From Mycolicibacterium anyangense (GTDB lineage Bacteria > Actinomycetota > Actinomycetes > Mycobacteriales > Mycobacteriaceae), in assembly GCF_010731855.1 (NCBI RefSeq), contig NZ_AP022620.1:2542001-2606000 (forward strand): 64,000 nt of DNA, given 5' to 3'. The translations under genes were made by a program, and so were the position numbers. Shown here in pieces: positions 54,913 to 62,816 of this stretch. Under the pieces are notes generated by a model. The model made no database searches, had not been told where the DNA came from, and was given only the letters and a program-made list of their open reading frames with translations. Numbering within the stretch: the stretch's first letter is position 1; each line of letters begins with the position of its first letter.

Positions 54913-55931
54913 TCGACCGCAGGGAGCGCCAAGATCCGCGGAAGCTGCTCGCGGCCTCTACCCATCACGAGGTCGAGCACATGCGCCTTGCTGAGGAACA
55001 GATGCATGTCATGCTCATAGGTGAAACCCATACCGCCGTGGATCTGGATTCCCGCCCCAGCGTTGTCGATCGCCGCTCGGCCCGCCAGAAATTTTGCTGC
55101 CCGGCAATGGAATTCGACGTCGTTCCGCCGTTCGTCGACGCACACCGAGGCGAAGAGCGTCTGCTGTAACGCCGCTTCGGTTGCCACCGCCATATCGGCG
55201 CACCGATGCTTGATCGCCTGATTCACCCCGATCGGCTTGCCGAACTGAATTCGCGTACTGGCATATTCGACTGCGCGGGCCATGGCGGCCTCAGCGATAC
55301 CCACCAGCTGGGCGGCGGCGAGACAGTTCGCAGCATGCAGTGTCTGGGCTGCCTGCGAACTCCAGCAATGAACCTCAATGTTATCGGCAACCGCCGAATG
55401 CAACCTAGACCCGGGGTCGATACAGGAAACCGGTTTCAAGCAAGCAAGTTCCGATGTCCGGATCAGACCCACTCCGGACTCGTCGCACAACAACATCCAG
55501 CCGGCGTCAGCGGCGTCCACCAGCGTCAGCTCACCGCGAACTCTCTCATCGACCACCTCGTTGCCCCGCGATAGCACGAAACCTGCGCGGTCGTCGCCCG
55601 CGATGAAAGCGCGGGCGAGGTCGTTATGGCCCGCCGCAGCAGCCACCTGTGTCGCTATCATCGTGGCGACCCATGGCCCCGGTAGCAGTGCTCGTCCCAG
55701 CTCACGACACACCAAGGCGTGATCGCTGATCCCCTGCCCCTGACCGCCGAGGCTCTCGGATGCCGACAGTCCGATGAAGCCGAGTTCAGCACCCGCACGC
55801 CACGTTTTGGCTTCGATTGGCGAATCGTCCCCGCGGCGAGTGCGGATGATGGCCACTGGATCCTGTTGCTGACAGAAATCCGCGGTGGCCTCCGCCAGCT
55901 CGAGTTGAAATGCCGAAGGCAGCATATCCAT
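54909..55931 (-). CDS. Acyl-CoA dehydrogenase, short FadE partner subunit
   Basis: 340 residues, shorter than canonical (about 385). The N-terminal helical domain (ELAEATADFCQQQDPVAIIR) and GLSASESLGGQGQGISDHAL are present. The C-terminal domain has TRIQFGKPIGVNQAIKHRCA and IQIHGGMGFTYEHDMHLFLS. Size and pairing with the next FadE recall the alpha2-beta2 FadE heterotetramers of mycobacterial steroid degradation (for example FadE28-FadE29). It is last in the FadE operon, 18 nt after its partner. Confidence 0.9.
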   Translation of the reverse strand: MDMLPSAFQLELAEATADFCQQQDPVAIIRTRRGDDSPIEAKTWRAGAELGFIGLSASESLGGQGQGISDHALVCRELGRALLPGPWVATMIATQVAAAAGHNDLARAFIAGDDRAGFVLSRGNEVVDERVRGELTLVDAADAGWMLLCDESGVGLIRTSELACLKPVSCIDPGSRLHSAVADNIEVHCWSSQAAQTLHAANCLAAAQLVGIAEAAMARAVEYASTRIQFGKPIGVNQAIKHRCADMAVATEAALQQTLFASVCVDERRNDVEFHCRAAKFLAGRAAIDNAGAGIQIHGGMGFTYEHDMHLFLSKAHVLDLVMGRGREQLPRILALPAVD

Positions 55932-55949
55932 GACAAACTCCTGGTTTCC

Positions 55950-57125
55950 TCAGCGGGGCAGGCCGAGCACACGCTCGCCGATGATGTTGCGTTGGACTTC
56001 CGATGTTCCGCCTGATATCGACACCGAATAGGAATAGACGTAGTGTCCGGTCCAGCCGAACGGACGGTGCCACCTCGAGACAAATGCCAAACCATCCTGA
56101 CCGAGGATCTCCATGGCCAAATGCGCTGCCCGCTTGGCAATTTCGGAATAGTACAACTTGGAGATCGACCCCTCGGGACCGGGAGTATCGCTGCGGGCGT
56201 TACGGCTGATGCTGGCATAGGTCATCGCCCGCAGCGCGGCCACCTCGGTGCGCAGTGTGGCCAGTGCCGTGGCGATGTGGTCATCCGCGATCGCCGGTCG
56301 CCGCCCGTCGGGTCCCACGTGCTCCCGGGCGAGCTCGACGAGACTCTCCACCGTCTTCGAGAGCCGCATCTGACTGCCCGTGAACGCTGTCCCTCGTTCG
56401 AACGACAACGTTGACAATGCCACCGGCCAGCCGTTGTCGACCTCACCGACAACGTTCTTGAGCGGTATCCGCACGTCGTCGTAGAAGACTTCGCAAAACT
56501 CCGCACCCCGGTCGATGGTCTCGATCGGCCGGATCTCGATTCCTGGTGTATTCATGTCGCAGATGACCCAGGTGATCCCATGGTGCTTTCGCTCGCCGCT
56601 GGTGGTTCTCACCAGCAGCTCCTGGTGATCGGCGATAGAAGCGAAGCTGGTCCAGATCTTCTGGCCAGTGACGACCAAGTCGTCACCGTCGATGACGGCC
56701 TTGGTACGCAGGGCCGCCAAGTCCGAGCCGGCCGAGGGTTCGGAGAACCCCTGGCACCAAATCACATCGCCCCGAAGGATTTTGGGGAGATGGGCCGCTT
56801 GCTGCTCGGCTGTGCCGCAGGCCATCAGAGTGGGGCCGGCATGGTTCAGTCCGACAAAGCACGCGTCGATGGCGGGCAGTCCGGCGCGGGCGTACTCCTC
56901 GTACCAAATCAGCTGCTGGACAAGGGATAATCCACGTCCCCCGTACTCAACCGGCCACGCAATGCCAGCCCAGCCACCGTCCCACTGGCGACGCTGCCAC
57001 CACAAGTCATACTCCCGAATCGCTTCTGGGGCGTCTGGGCGGCCTTCTGTCGGGGCGTTCTCGGCGAGCCACGTCCGAACTTGTTCACGGAATTGGACCT
57101 CCTCGTCGGAGAACAACAGGTCCAT
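55950..57125 (-). CDS. Acyl-CoA dehydrogenase, long FadE subunit
   Basis: 391 residues from ATG 57125 (ATG 57134 is an alternative). The flavin loop WCQGFSEPSAGSDLAALRTK and GQKIWTSFASIADHQELLVR are intact, and the C terminus has VSISGGTSEVQRNIIGERVL, the FAD-binding/dimer motif. The arginine-linked segment SFERGTAFTGSQMRLSK sits where related enzymes carry substrate-site residues. With the downstream short FadE it probably forms an alpha2-beta2 enzyme acting on bulky CoA thioesters. Divergent from the sulfotransferase gene. Confidence 0.92.
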   Translation of the reverse strand: MDLLFSDEEVQFREQVRTWLAENAPTEGRPDAPEAIREYDLWWQRRQWDGGWAGIAWPVEYGGRGLSLVQQLIWYEEYARAGLPAIDACFVGLNHAGPTLMACGTAEQQAAHLPKILRGDVIWCQGFSEPSAGSDLAALRTKAVIDGDDLVVTGQKIWTSFASIADHQELLVRTTSGERKHHGITWVICDMNTPGIEIRPIETIDRGAEFCEVFYDDVRIPLKNVVGEVDNGWPVALSTLSFERGTAFTGSQMRLSKTVESLVELAREHVGPDGRRPAIADDHIATALATLRTEVAALRAMTYASISRNARSDTPGPEGSISKLYYSEIAKRAAHLAMEILGQDGLAFVSRWHRPFGWTGHYVYSYSVSISGGTSEVQRNIIGERVLGLPR

Positions 57126-57263
57126 CAGCGGCATCCCGCTCGGGTCATCGCACTTAGCCCTTCTTTGTGACCTAGCCGCCCGCACCGTCGATGTGCAACC
57201 CAGACCGACGCACAGGGGCGACCAACCGAAAGTTGATAATTAAGGATACTCAGTCTAGGTCAC

Positions 57264-57277
57264 GTTGCGCGCGCAAC
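57264..57277. promoter_or_regulatory. Perfect palindrome GTTGCGCGCGCAAC in divergent FadE/sulfotransferase promoter
   Basis: A fully symmetric 14-bp palindrome in the 335-nt gene-free interval 57126-57460. It is 139 nt from the FadE start and 184 nt from the sulfotransferase start, flanked by an AT-rich stretch (57230-57260) likely to hold promoter elements. Operator for an unidentified dimeric regulator; the CG-alternating centre makes chance symmetry more likely. Confidence 0.4.
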
Positions 57278-57460
57278 CCCCACATCCGGCGGCGTCACGC
57301 CAATACATAACCCTGAATCCCGGGCCGAGCCGACTCCCCTCTTGTCGCTCGACCGCATCGGGGCAGCACTTGACGACGTAAAGCGTCCACGTCTATCGTC
57401 CGTAATGGCCGTCACATGTGCCATTCGCAGAGATCACTGTCACACCCCCGAGGGGACTTG

Positions 57461-58606
57461 ATGCAGTTCAGTGCCGCCCTAGAAAAAATCCATACCGATG
57501 CCACACAGGCGACCGGTCTTGACGACTTCGGTACCGCGGACTACCTGGAGGGATTGAACCGGATTCTCGATGCCCTGAACGCCGCGAGCACACTCACCGA
57601 CGAAGGCGCCCCCGCGGCGCTGAACCTCCTGACTGCTGCACTCGCCGAGCGGCTGCGCACCCAACACGCCTGGCGGGAAAACCCGGGCTATGCAGACGTC
57701 GTGATCACCGCTCCGGTCGTTATCACCGGTATTCCCCGCACGGGCACGACGGCATTACACCGGTTGCTGGCCTGCGACCCGCAGTTCCAGGGCGTCGAAC
57801 GGTGGCTCTCATCGAATCCGATGCCACGACCCGCCCGCGAGACGTGGGCACAAGCGCCGGAATTCAAAGCGTGTGAGGCACAGGTCCAGGCGTTTCTGGC
57901 AGCGATGCCGGGATTCACCGATGTCCACGAATTGGATCCGCAAGGCGTCGATGAGTGTCTCGAACTGCTCAAGCAGGACTTCGTCAGCAACTACTTCGCG
58001 TCGATGCTCGGCATCCCCGCCTACCGTGAGTGGTGGCTCACTGCAGATGAATTGCCGTCCTATCGGCGATACGCGGACATCCTGCGGTTGATCGGACTCA
58101 ACGATCAGGACAAACGCTGGCTGCTGAAGAATCCCGGTCATGTATGGGGCATCGACCACCTCTTCGAGGTCTTCCCCGACGCCATGGTGGTGCAGACTCA
58201 CCGAAATCCGGTCAAGACACTTCCTTCCGTCGCGCGAGTGCTCGAGATGCCCCGCTCGATGTACCACGGAGACAACGTTGATCCCGCTCAGATCGGACCG
58301 AGTGAAGCTGATCTTTGGCGGCGCGCGATCGATCGGACAGAAATCGCGCGCCGGCGACATCCGGACAAATTCTTCGACGTCAAGCAAAGTGACCTGAGAC
58401 AGGACCCGATCGGCACCGTCCGCGGTCTCTACCGTCAGCTGGGTCTGGAGCTGGCCGACGAGGTTGAACGCGATATGCGGCGGTGGCTCGACGAACAACC
58501 CGAGCAGCAACGCCAGGCACCAGATGCTCCCCCTGAACGATACGGCTTGACAGTCAAGGGCATTCAGGATCAGTTCGGCGACTACATCGCCAAGTACGAG
58601 CTCTAG
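57461..58606 (+). CDS. Sulfotransferase-family (STAP) protein
   Basis: 381 residues from ATG 57461, with GAGGGG upstream. The PAPS 5-prime phosphosulfate loop is VVITGIPRTGTTALHRLL, and the 3-prime phosphate segment is VVQTHRNPVKTLPSVARVLE. LLKNPGHVWGIDHLFEVFPD is typical of the mycobacterial Sulfotransfer_3 group. It could transfer sulfate to a hydroxylated lipid; the acceptor is unknown. It starts a four-gene rightward operon (sulfotransferase, ADH, DUF1214-like, VOC). Confidence 0.88.
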   Translation: MQFSAALEKIHTDATQATGLDDFGTADYLEGLNRILDALNAASTLTDEGAPAALNLLTAALAERLRTQHAWRENPGYADVVITAPVVITGIPRTGTTALHRLLACDPQFQGVERWLSSNPMPRPARETWAQAPEFKACEAQVQAFLAAMPGFTDVHELDPQGVDECLELLKQDFVSNYFASMLGIPAYREWWLTADELPSYRRYADILRLIGLNDQDKRWLLKNPGHVWGIDHLFEVFPDAMVVQTHRNPVKTLPSVARVLEMPRSMYHGDNVDPAQIGPSEADLWRRAIDRTEIARRRHPDKFFDVKQSDLRQDPIGTVRGLYRQLGLELADEVERDMRRWLDEQPEQQRQAPDAPPERYGLTVKGIQDQFGDYIAKYEL

Positions 58607-58620
58607 AAAGGACCGTACCC

Positions 58621-59631
58621 ATGCATGCAGCTGTCTTCGAAGGAGTCGGCAAACCGCTCTCGATCGAGAACCTGCCCGACCCCACACCGGGAGCCGGTCA
58701 ACTGGTGCTGAAGGTCGGCCGGTGCGGCATCTGCGGAACCGACTTGCACATGACCAGCGGCGAGGGTGCCACATTCGAACCGGGAACGGTCCTCGGGCAC
58801 GAGTTCGCGGGCGAGGTGGTGGCGGTAGGTCCGAACACATCCGGATTCTCGGTCGGCGACATCGTGTCGGCGCTACCCATGCACGGGTGCGGCGCGTGCG
58901 CGAGCTGCCTTGCCGGTGAGCCTGTTTGGTGTGCGAGCGGCTTCACGCCGGTGGGCGGCGGCTTCGGCCAGTACGCCCTCGCTTCGGCGATGGCGGCGGT
59001 GAAGCTACCGTCCTCGATGTCCCTGGAGGACGGGGCACTCGTCGAGCCCCTCGCTGTCAGCCTGCACGGTGTCACCCTGGCAGCGCTGCGGCCGGGTGCC
59101 AAGGTCTTGGTGATCGGCGCCGGCTCGATCGGTATCAGTGCCGCCTACTGGGCCAAACGGCTGGGCGCCGGCCGGGTAGTGGTCACCGCACCCTCGCACC
59201 GCGGTGAGAAGTTCGCCCGCGAGCTCGGTGCCGACGCCTTCCTGCCCGGCGGGGACGACCTCGACGAGCGGGTCACCGAACAGTTCGGCGGTTTGCCCGA
59301 TGTGGTCTTCGAGGCCGCCGGCGTGCCGGGCGCCATTGCACAGGCCATCCACCTCGCTGCTCCCCGTGGAACGGTGGTCGTGCTGGGCAACTGCATGCAG
59401 CCGGACACCATCGTGCCTGCCGAGGCGATGTTCAAGCAGATCAAGCTGCAATGCTCGATGGTGTACTCCGTCGGCGAATTCCAGTTCGTCGCCGACTCAT
59501 TCGATGCCGGTCACGTCGAACCTCGAGCGATGATCACCGATACCTGGGCGTTGGAGGACCTGCCTGCCGGTCTGGAGAGCATGCGGTCGGGATCGTCGAA
59601 TTGCAAGGTGCTGGTGAACCCGTGGCAATAG
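58621..59631 (+). CDS. Zinc-dependent alcohol dehydrogenase (threonine/sorbitol-type MDR)
   Basis: 336 residues, GAAAGG ribosome site. Catalytic zinc region GRCGICGTDLHM and LGHEFAGEVVA; structural zinc cysteines in MHGCGACASCLAGEPVWC; NAD motif VLVIGAGSIGISAAYWAKRL. The EPLAVSLHGV segment supplies the usual glutamate. It oxidises a secondary or primary alcohol in the island. Its end overlaps the next gene by 10 nt. Confidence 0.92.
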   Translation: MHAAVFEGVGKPLSIENLPDPTPGAGQLVLKVGRCGICGTDLHMTSGEGATFEPGTVLGHEFAGEVVAVGPNTSGFSVGDIVSALPMHGCGACASCLAGEPVWCASGFTPVGGGFGQYALASAMAAVKLPSSMSLEDGALVEPLAVSLHGVTLAALRPGAKVLVIGAGSIGISAAYWAKRLGAGRVVVTAPSHRGEKFARELGADAFLPGGDDLDERVTEQFGGLPDVVFEAAGVPGAIAQAIHLAAPRGTVVVLGNCMQPDTIVPAEAMFKQIKLQCSMVYSVGEFQFVADSFDAGHVEPRAMITDTWALEDLPAGLESMRSGSSNCKVLVNPWQ

Positions 59632-60821
59632 ACGACGACCAAGGCCTGGCATCCTGGGCGGAGTATGTCGACCTTCTCAAGGACGCTGCGGACCTCGAGA
59701 CGACCCTATGGGATCCCGACGACGTGGATCTGCGTGCTGCGCTCTACCGCCAGTTTGCGATGTCGCTGTCACAGGGTTACTTCCTGTACTTCGCGGCGGC
59801 CGATCCTCGACAGCCCGACTGGGTACCGTTCGAGAACTCCGCGTTTCTTGCCCAGCCGAACCCCGACGCGGTGTACCACTACGCCGCCGTCGATGGCACG
59901 GGCGTCTATCGCATTCGCGGACGCCGGGGCACAGTACCTGTCGTTGGATTCGCCACTGGGCGCAATCTTTTTGGGATGAGCGACTCTCCGGGCCCCGGAT
60001 TCGACAACTACGACGCCGATCAACTCACCCTCGACGAGGCCGGATTCTTCGATGTGGTGCTGTCCGCCGAGCGTCCGGCCGGTTATCAGGGGGATTGGCT
60101 CTATCTGAACCCCGACACCCAGTTTGTCATCGTGCGTCAGTTCTCCTATGACTGGGGAAACGAGCTCGACGCGACGCTGGGTATCGTTCGGCTCGACGAA
60201 GCGCCACCGAGTCCCAGGGTGACAGCCACCGATGTCGACGCCCGGCTTCGCGGGCTGTTCGGTCAGTACACGGCTGGTCTTTCCAAGGTGACCACCGGGT
60301 ACATGAAGAACCTGCGTGAACGCGAGGGCAGCGACCAAGTGGTGCTCACCGACTTCAGCGGACTCGGCAACGGAGCCGACTGGCCACAGGCATATTACGA
60401 GTGCCGTTTCGAGCTGACCCCCGATGAAGCGTTGATCGTGGAGACCGACCTGCCCGAGCACCATGTCTACTGGAATATTCAGGTCATCGATGCGCTGTGG
60501 AATCAGGTGGAGTTGATCCACCATCAGAGCAGCCTCAACGGATTCCAGGCTCATATCGACAGCGACGGCAAGTTTCGCGCCGTGTTGTCGACCACCGATC
60601 CCGGCGTGCCCAACTGGTTGGACACCGGCGGTGAGCTCAAGGGGATGCTGATCGGGCGATGGTATCGATGCAGTTCTCACCCGACTCCGACGGTCAGCCG
60701 GGTCAAGGTGGCGGACGTGCGTGCCCACCTGCCCGCCGACACGCCGTTGATCACCACAGAGCAACGCACGGAAGTGCTACGACAGCGCGCGCTTGGCGCA
60801 CAACTGAGGAGAAGGTGGTAA
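59622..60821 (+). CDS. DUF1214-like conserved protein
   Basis: 399 residues from GTG 59622 (VAIDDDQGLASWAEYVDLL); the frame is open upstream but overlaps the dehydrogenase. The middle contains DEAGFFDVVLSAERPAGYQG and LNPDTQFVIVRQFSYDWGNE, and the C terminus TDLPEHHVYWNIQVIDALWN, aromatic beta-rich segments as in DUF1214/DUF1254 proteins. Mycobacterial homologues often sit in lipid- or steroid-catabolic clusters; biochemical role unknown. Coupled to the ADH by overlap and 4 nt before the VOC gene. Confidence 0.65.
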   Translation: MAIDDDQGLASWAEYVDLLKDAADLETTLWDPDDVDLRAALYRQFAMSLSQGYFLYFAAADPRQPDWVPFENSAFLAQPNPDAVYHYAAVDGTGVYRIRGRRGTVPVVGFATGRNLFGMSDSPGPGFDNYDADQLTLDEAGFFDVVLSAERPAGYQGDWLYLNPDTQFVIVRQFSYDWGNELDATLGIVRLDEAPPSPRVTATDVDARLRGLFGQYTAGLSKVTTGYMKNLREREGSDQVVLTDFSGLGNGADWPQAYYECRFELTPDEALIVETDLPEHHVYWNIQVIDALWNQVELIHHQSSLNGFQAHIDSDGKFRAVLSTTDPGVPNWLDTGGELKGMLIGRWYRCSSHPTPTVSRVKVADVRAHLPADTPLITTEQRTEVLRQRALGAQLRRRW

Positions 60822-60825
60822 GCCC

Positions 60826-61329
60826 GTGGTCAACCCGAGAGAGTTCGCCCCCTTTCGTAACGTGTCCCAGGTCGCCTATGTGACAACCGATTACGACAGG
60901 GCGTTGGCAATGTTTGCCGAGCGCTACGACGTGTCGGAGTGGCTGCATATGCCGGAAGGCGACTTCGCGATCAGCGACGAAGAGAGCGCCCGGCTACGGA
61001 TCGCACTCGCCTATGTCGGTGACCTGCAACTCGAACTCATCCAGCCGTGCGGTGGAAGTGACACGGTGTACCGAAGTCCGCTGCCCGACAGCGGCTTCGC
61101 GGTGCGCTTCCATCACATTGCCCAGTTGATGGAAACCGAAAGTCAACTCGCCGCGGCCCGTTCGGCGGCAGAGGCCGCCGGGGTACCGATTGCCATGCAC
61201 GGCACGAGCGGCGAGGGCATGGTGCGATACTTCTACACCGACCACCGTGAAGAGCTGGGGCACTTCATCGAACACATCTGGTACGCGCCCGACATCCGCT
61301 CGTTCTTCGATCAGGTTCCGCGCAACTAG
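60826..61329 (+). CDS. VOC (glyoxalase/dioxygenase-fold) protein
   Basis: 167 residues, GTG start. It has two beta-alpha-beta-beta-beta modules: FRNVSQVAYVTTDYDRALAM and AVRFHHIAQLMETESQLAAA. Possible metal ligands are the histidine in FHHIAQ, Glu in LQLELIQPCG, and the C-terminal GHFIEHIW. The fold covers epimerases, isomerases and lyases of CoA or small-molecule substrates. Last gene of the rightward operon; 4-nt convergent overlap with the aldehyde dehydrogenase. Confidence 0.82.
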   Translation: MVNPREFAPFRNVSQVAYVTTDYDRALAMFAERYDVSEWLHMPEGDFAISDEESARLRIALAYVGDLQLELIQPCGGSDTVYRSPLPDSGFAVRFHHIAQLMETESQLAAARSAAEAAGVPIAMHGTSGEGMVRYFYTDHREELGHFIEHIWYAPDIRSFFDQVPRN

Positions 61330-62816
61330 CCGAGGGTGAATGGATCCCGGGTGGCTCCCGAAAGTTCCACCCACACGGCCTTGGTCTCGGTGAAGTCGCG
61401 GATGGCGTGAATGCCGTTCTCTCGACCGATTCCGCTGTGTCCTGTCCCGCCGAACGGGACCTGAGGTGCCACCACCCGGTAGCAGTTGATCCAGACCGTT
61501 CCGGCTCGCAACTGGGCGGCCACCCGATGGGCGCGATGAACGTCTTTGGTCCAGACGGACGCCGCGAGGCCGAACTCCGTGGAGTTCGCCGCCGCTATCG
61601 CTTCGTCTTCATCGCCGAAAGTCAGCACCACCAGGACCGGTCCGAAGATCTCTTCCGCAACAGCCCGCATCTGGGGGCTGACCCCGGTCAGCACTGTCGG
61701 CTTGACGAAGAAGCCTCCCAGGTCCGCAGCAGGCTCACCGCCACAAGCAATGGTCGCCCCCTCCGCGCGCGCCGAGTCGAAGTGAGAGAGGACCTTTCGA
61801 TACTGCGGCTCATTGGACACCGGTCCCATCTCGGTAGCCGCATCCTTGGGATCGCCGAGCTTGATGGTCTTGGCCCTGCTGACGATCTTCTCGACGAGTT
61901 CGTCCGCCACCGACTCGTGGACCAGCAGTCGCGATCCCGCAAGGCAGGTCTGACCGGTCGCGGCGAAGACACCGGCAATGACGCCGTTGGCAGCTGCTTC
62001 GAGATCCGCATCGCCGAAGACGACCTGAGCTGATTTCCCACCTAGCTCCAAGCTCACCCGCGTCAGGTGCTCCATGGCCGACCGGCCTACGGTGATGCCG
62101 GTTGCAGTGGATCCGGTGAAAGCAATCCGGTCGACACCCGGGTGGGCCGCCAACGCGGCACCCGTCGCCGGTCCCCATCCGGTGACCACGTTGACCGTCC
62201 CGGGTGGGAAGCCGGCCTCGCCGAACAATTCGGCGAACGCCAACGTCGACGTCGGCGTGTGATCACTCGGCTTGATGACGAAGGTACATCCGGCTGCCAA
62301 ACCGGCGGCGAGCTTCCAGGTGAGCAGCAACAACGGCGAATTCCAGGGAGTGATCGCCCCGACCACGCCTACCGGTTCATTGCGGGTGTAGACAAGGTAA
62401 TTCGTCTTGTCGGTGGGGATGACTTCGCCCTGTTGTTTGTCGGCCAGGCCTGCGAAGTAGTAGAAGTACTCGGGCAGCGCGCGCATCTGCCCCACCATCT
62501 CGCGCAGCAGCTTTCCGCCGTCCCGAACCTCGAGTTCGGCGAGGTACTCAGCATCCCGCTCGATCAATTCGCCGACCCGGTGCAGTAGCTTCCCGCGTGC
62601 TGTGGCGGTCAACCGGCCCCACTCCCCTTGCAGGGCAGCCCGGGCGGCGGCCACGGCGCGGTCGATGTCGGCACCAGTTCCGTCGGGAACACGGGCCCAA
62701 GCCTTTCCGGTGAATGGATCGACGCTGTCGTAGGTGGCCCCCGACTCTGCCGGCACCCGTTGGCCGTCGATGACAAGGGAATACTCGATGAGCGACTCGG
62801 CCGTACTGGTCGTCAT
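61326..62816 (-). CDS. NAD(P)-dependent aldehyde dehydrogenase
   Basis: 496 residues. Catalytic cysteine in ATGQTCLAGSRLLV, glutamate in VSLELGGKSAQVVFG, asparagine in ITPWNSPLLL, and NAD site IAFTGSTATGITVG. The C-terminal PFGGTGHSGIGRENG is canonical. It should oxidise the aldehyde produced by the ADH or GMC enzymes to an acid for the adjacent ligase. Its ATG overlaps the ligase stop by 4 nt (ATGA). Confidence 0.93.
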   Translation of the reverse strand: MTTSTAESLIEYSLVIDGQRVPAESGATYDSVDPFTGKAWARVPDGTGADIDRAVAAARAALQGEWGRLTATARGKLLHRVGELIERDAEYLAELEVRDGGKLLREMVGQMRALPEYFYYFAGLADKQQGEVIPTDKTNYLVYTRNEPVGVVGAITPWNSPLLLLTWKLAAGLAAGCTFVIKPSDHTPTSTLAFAELFGEAGFPPGTVNVVTGWGPATGAALAAHPGVDRIAFTGSTATGITVGRSAMEHLTRVSLELGGKSAQVVFGDADLEAAANGVIAGVFAATGQTCLAGSRLLVHESVADELVEKIVSRAKTIKLGDPKDAATEMGPVSNEPQYRKVLSHFDSARAEGATIACGGEPAADLGGFFVKPTVLTGVSPQMRAVAEEIFGPVLVVLTFGDEDEAIAAANSTEFGLAASVWTKDVHRAHRVAAQLRAGTVWINCYRVVAPQVPFGGTGHSGIGRENGIHAIRDFTETKAVWVELSGATRDPFTLG

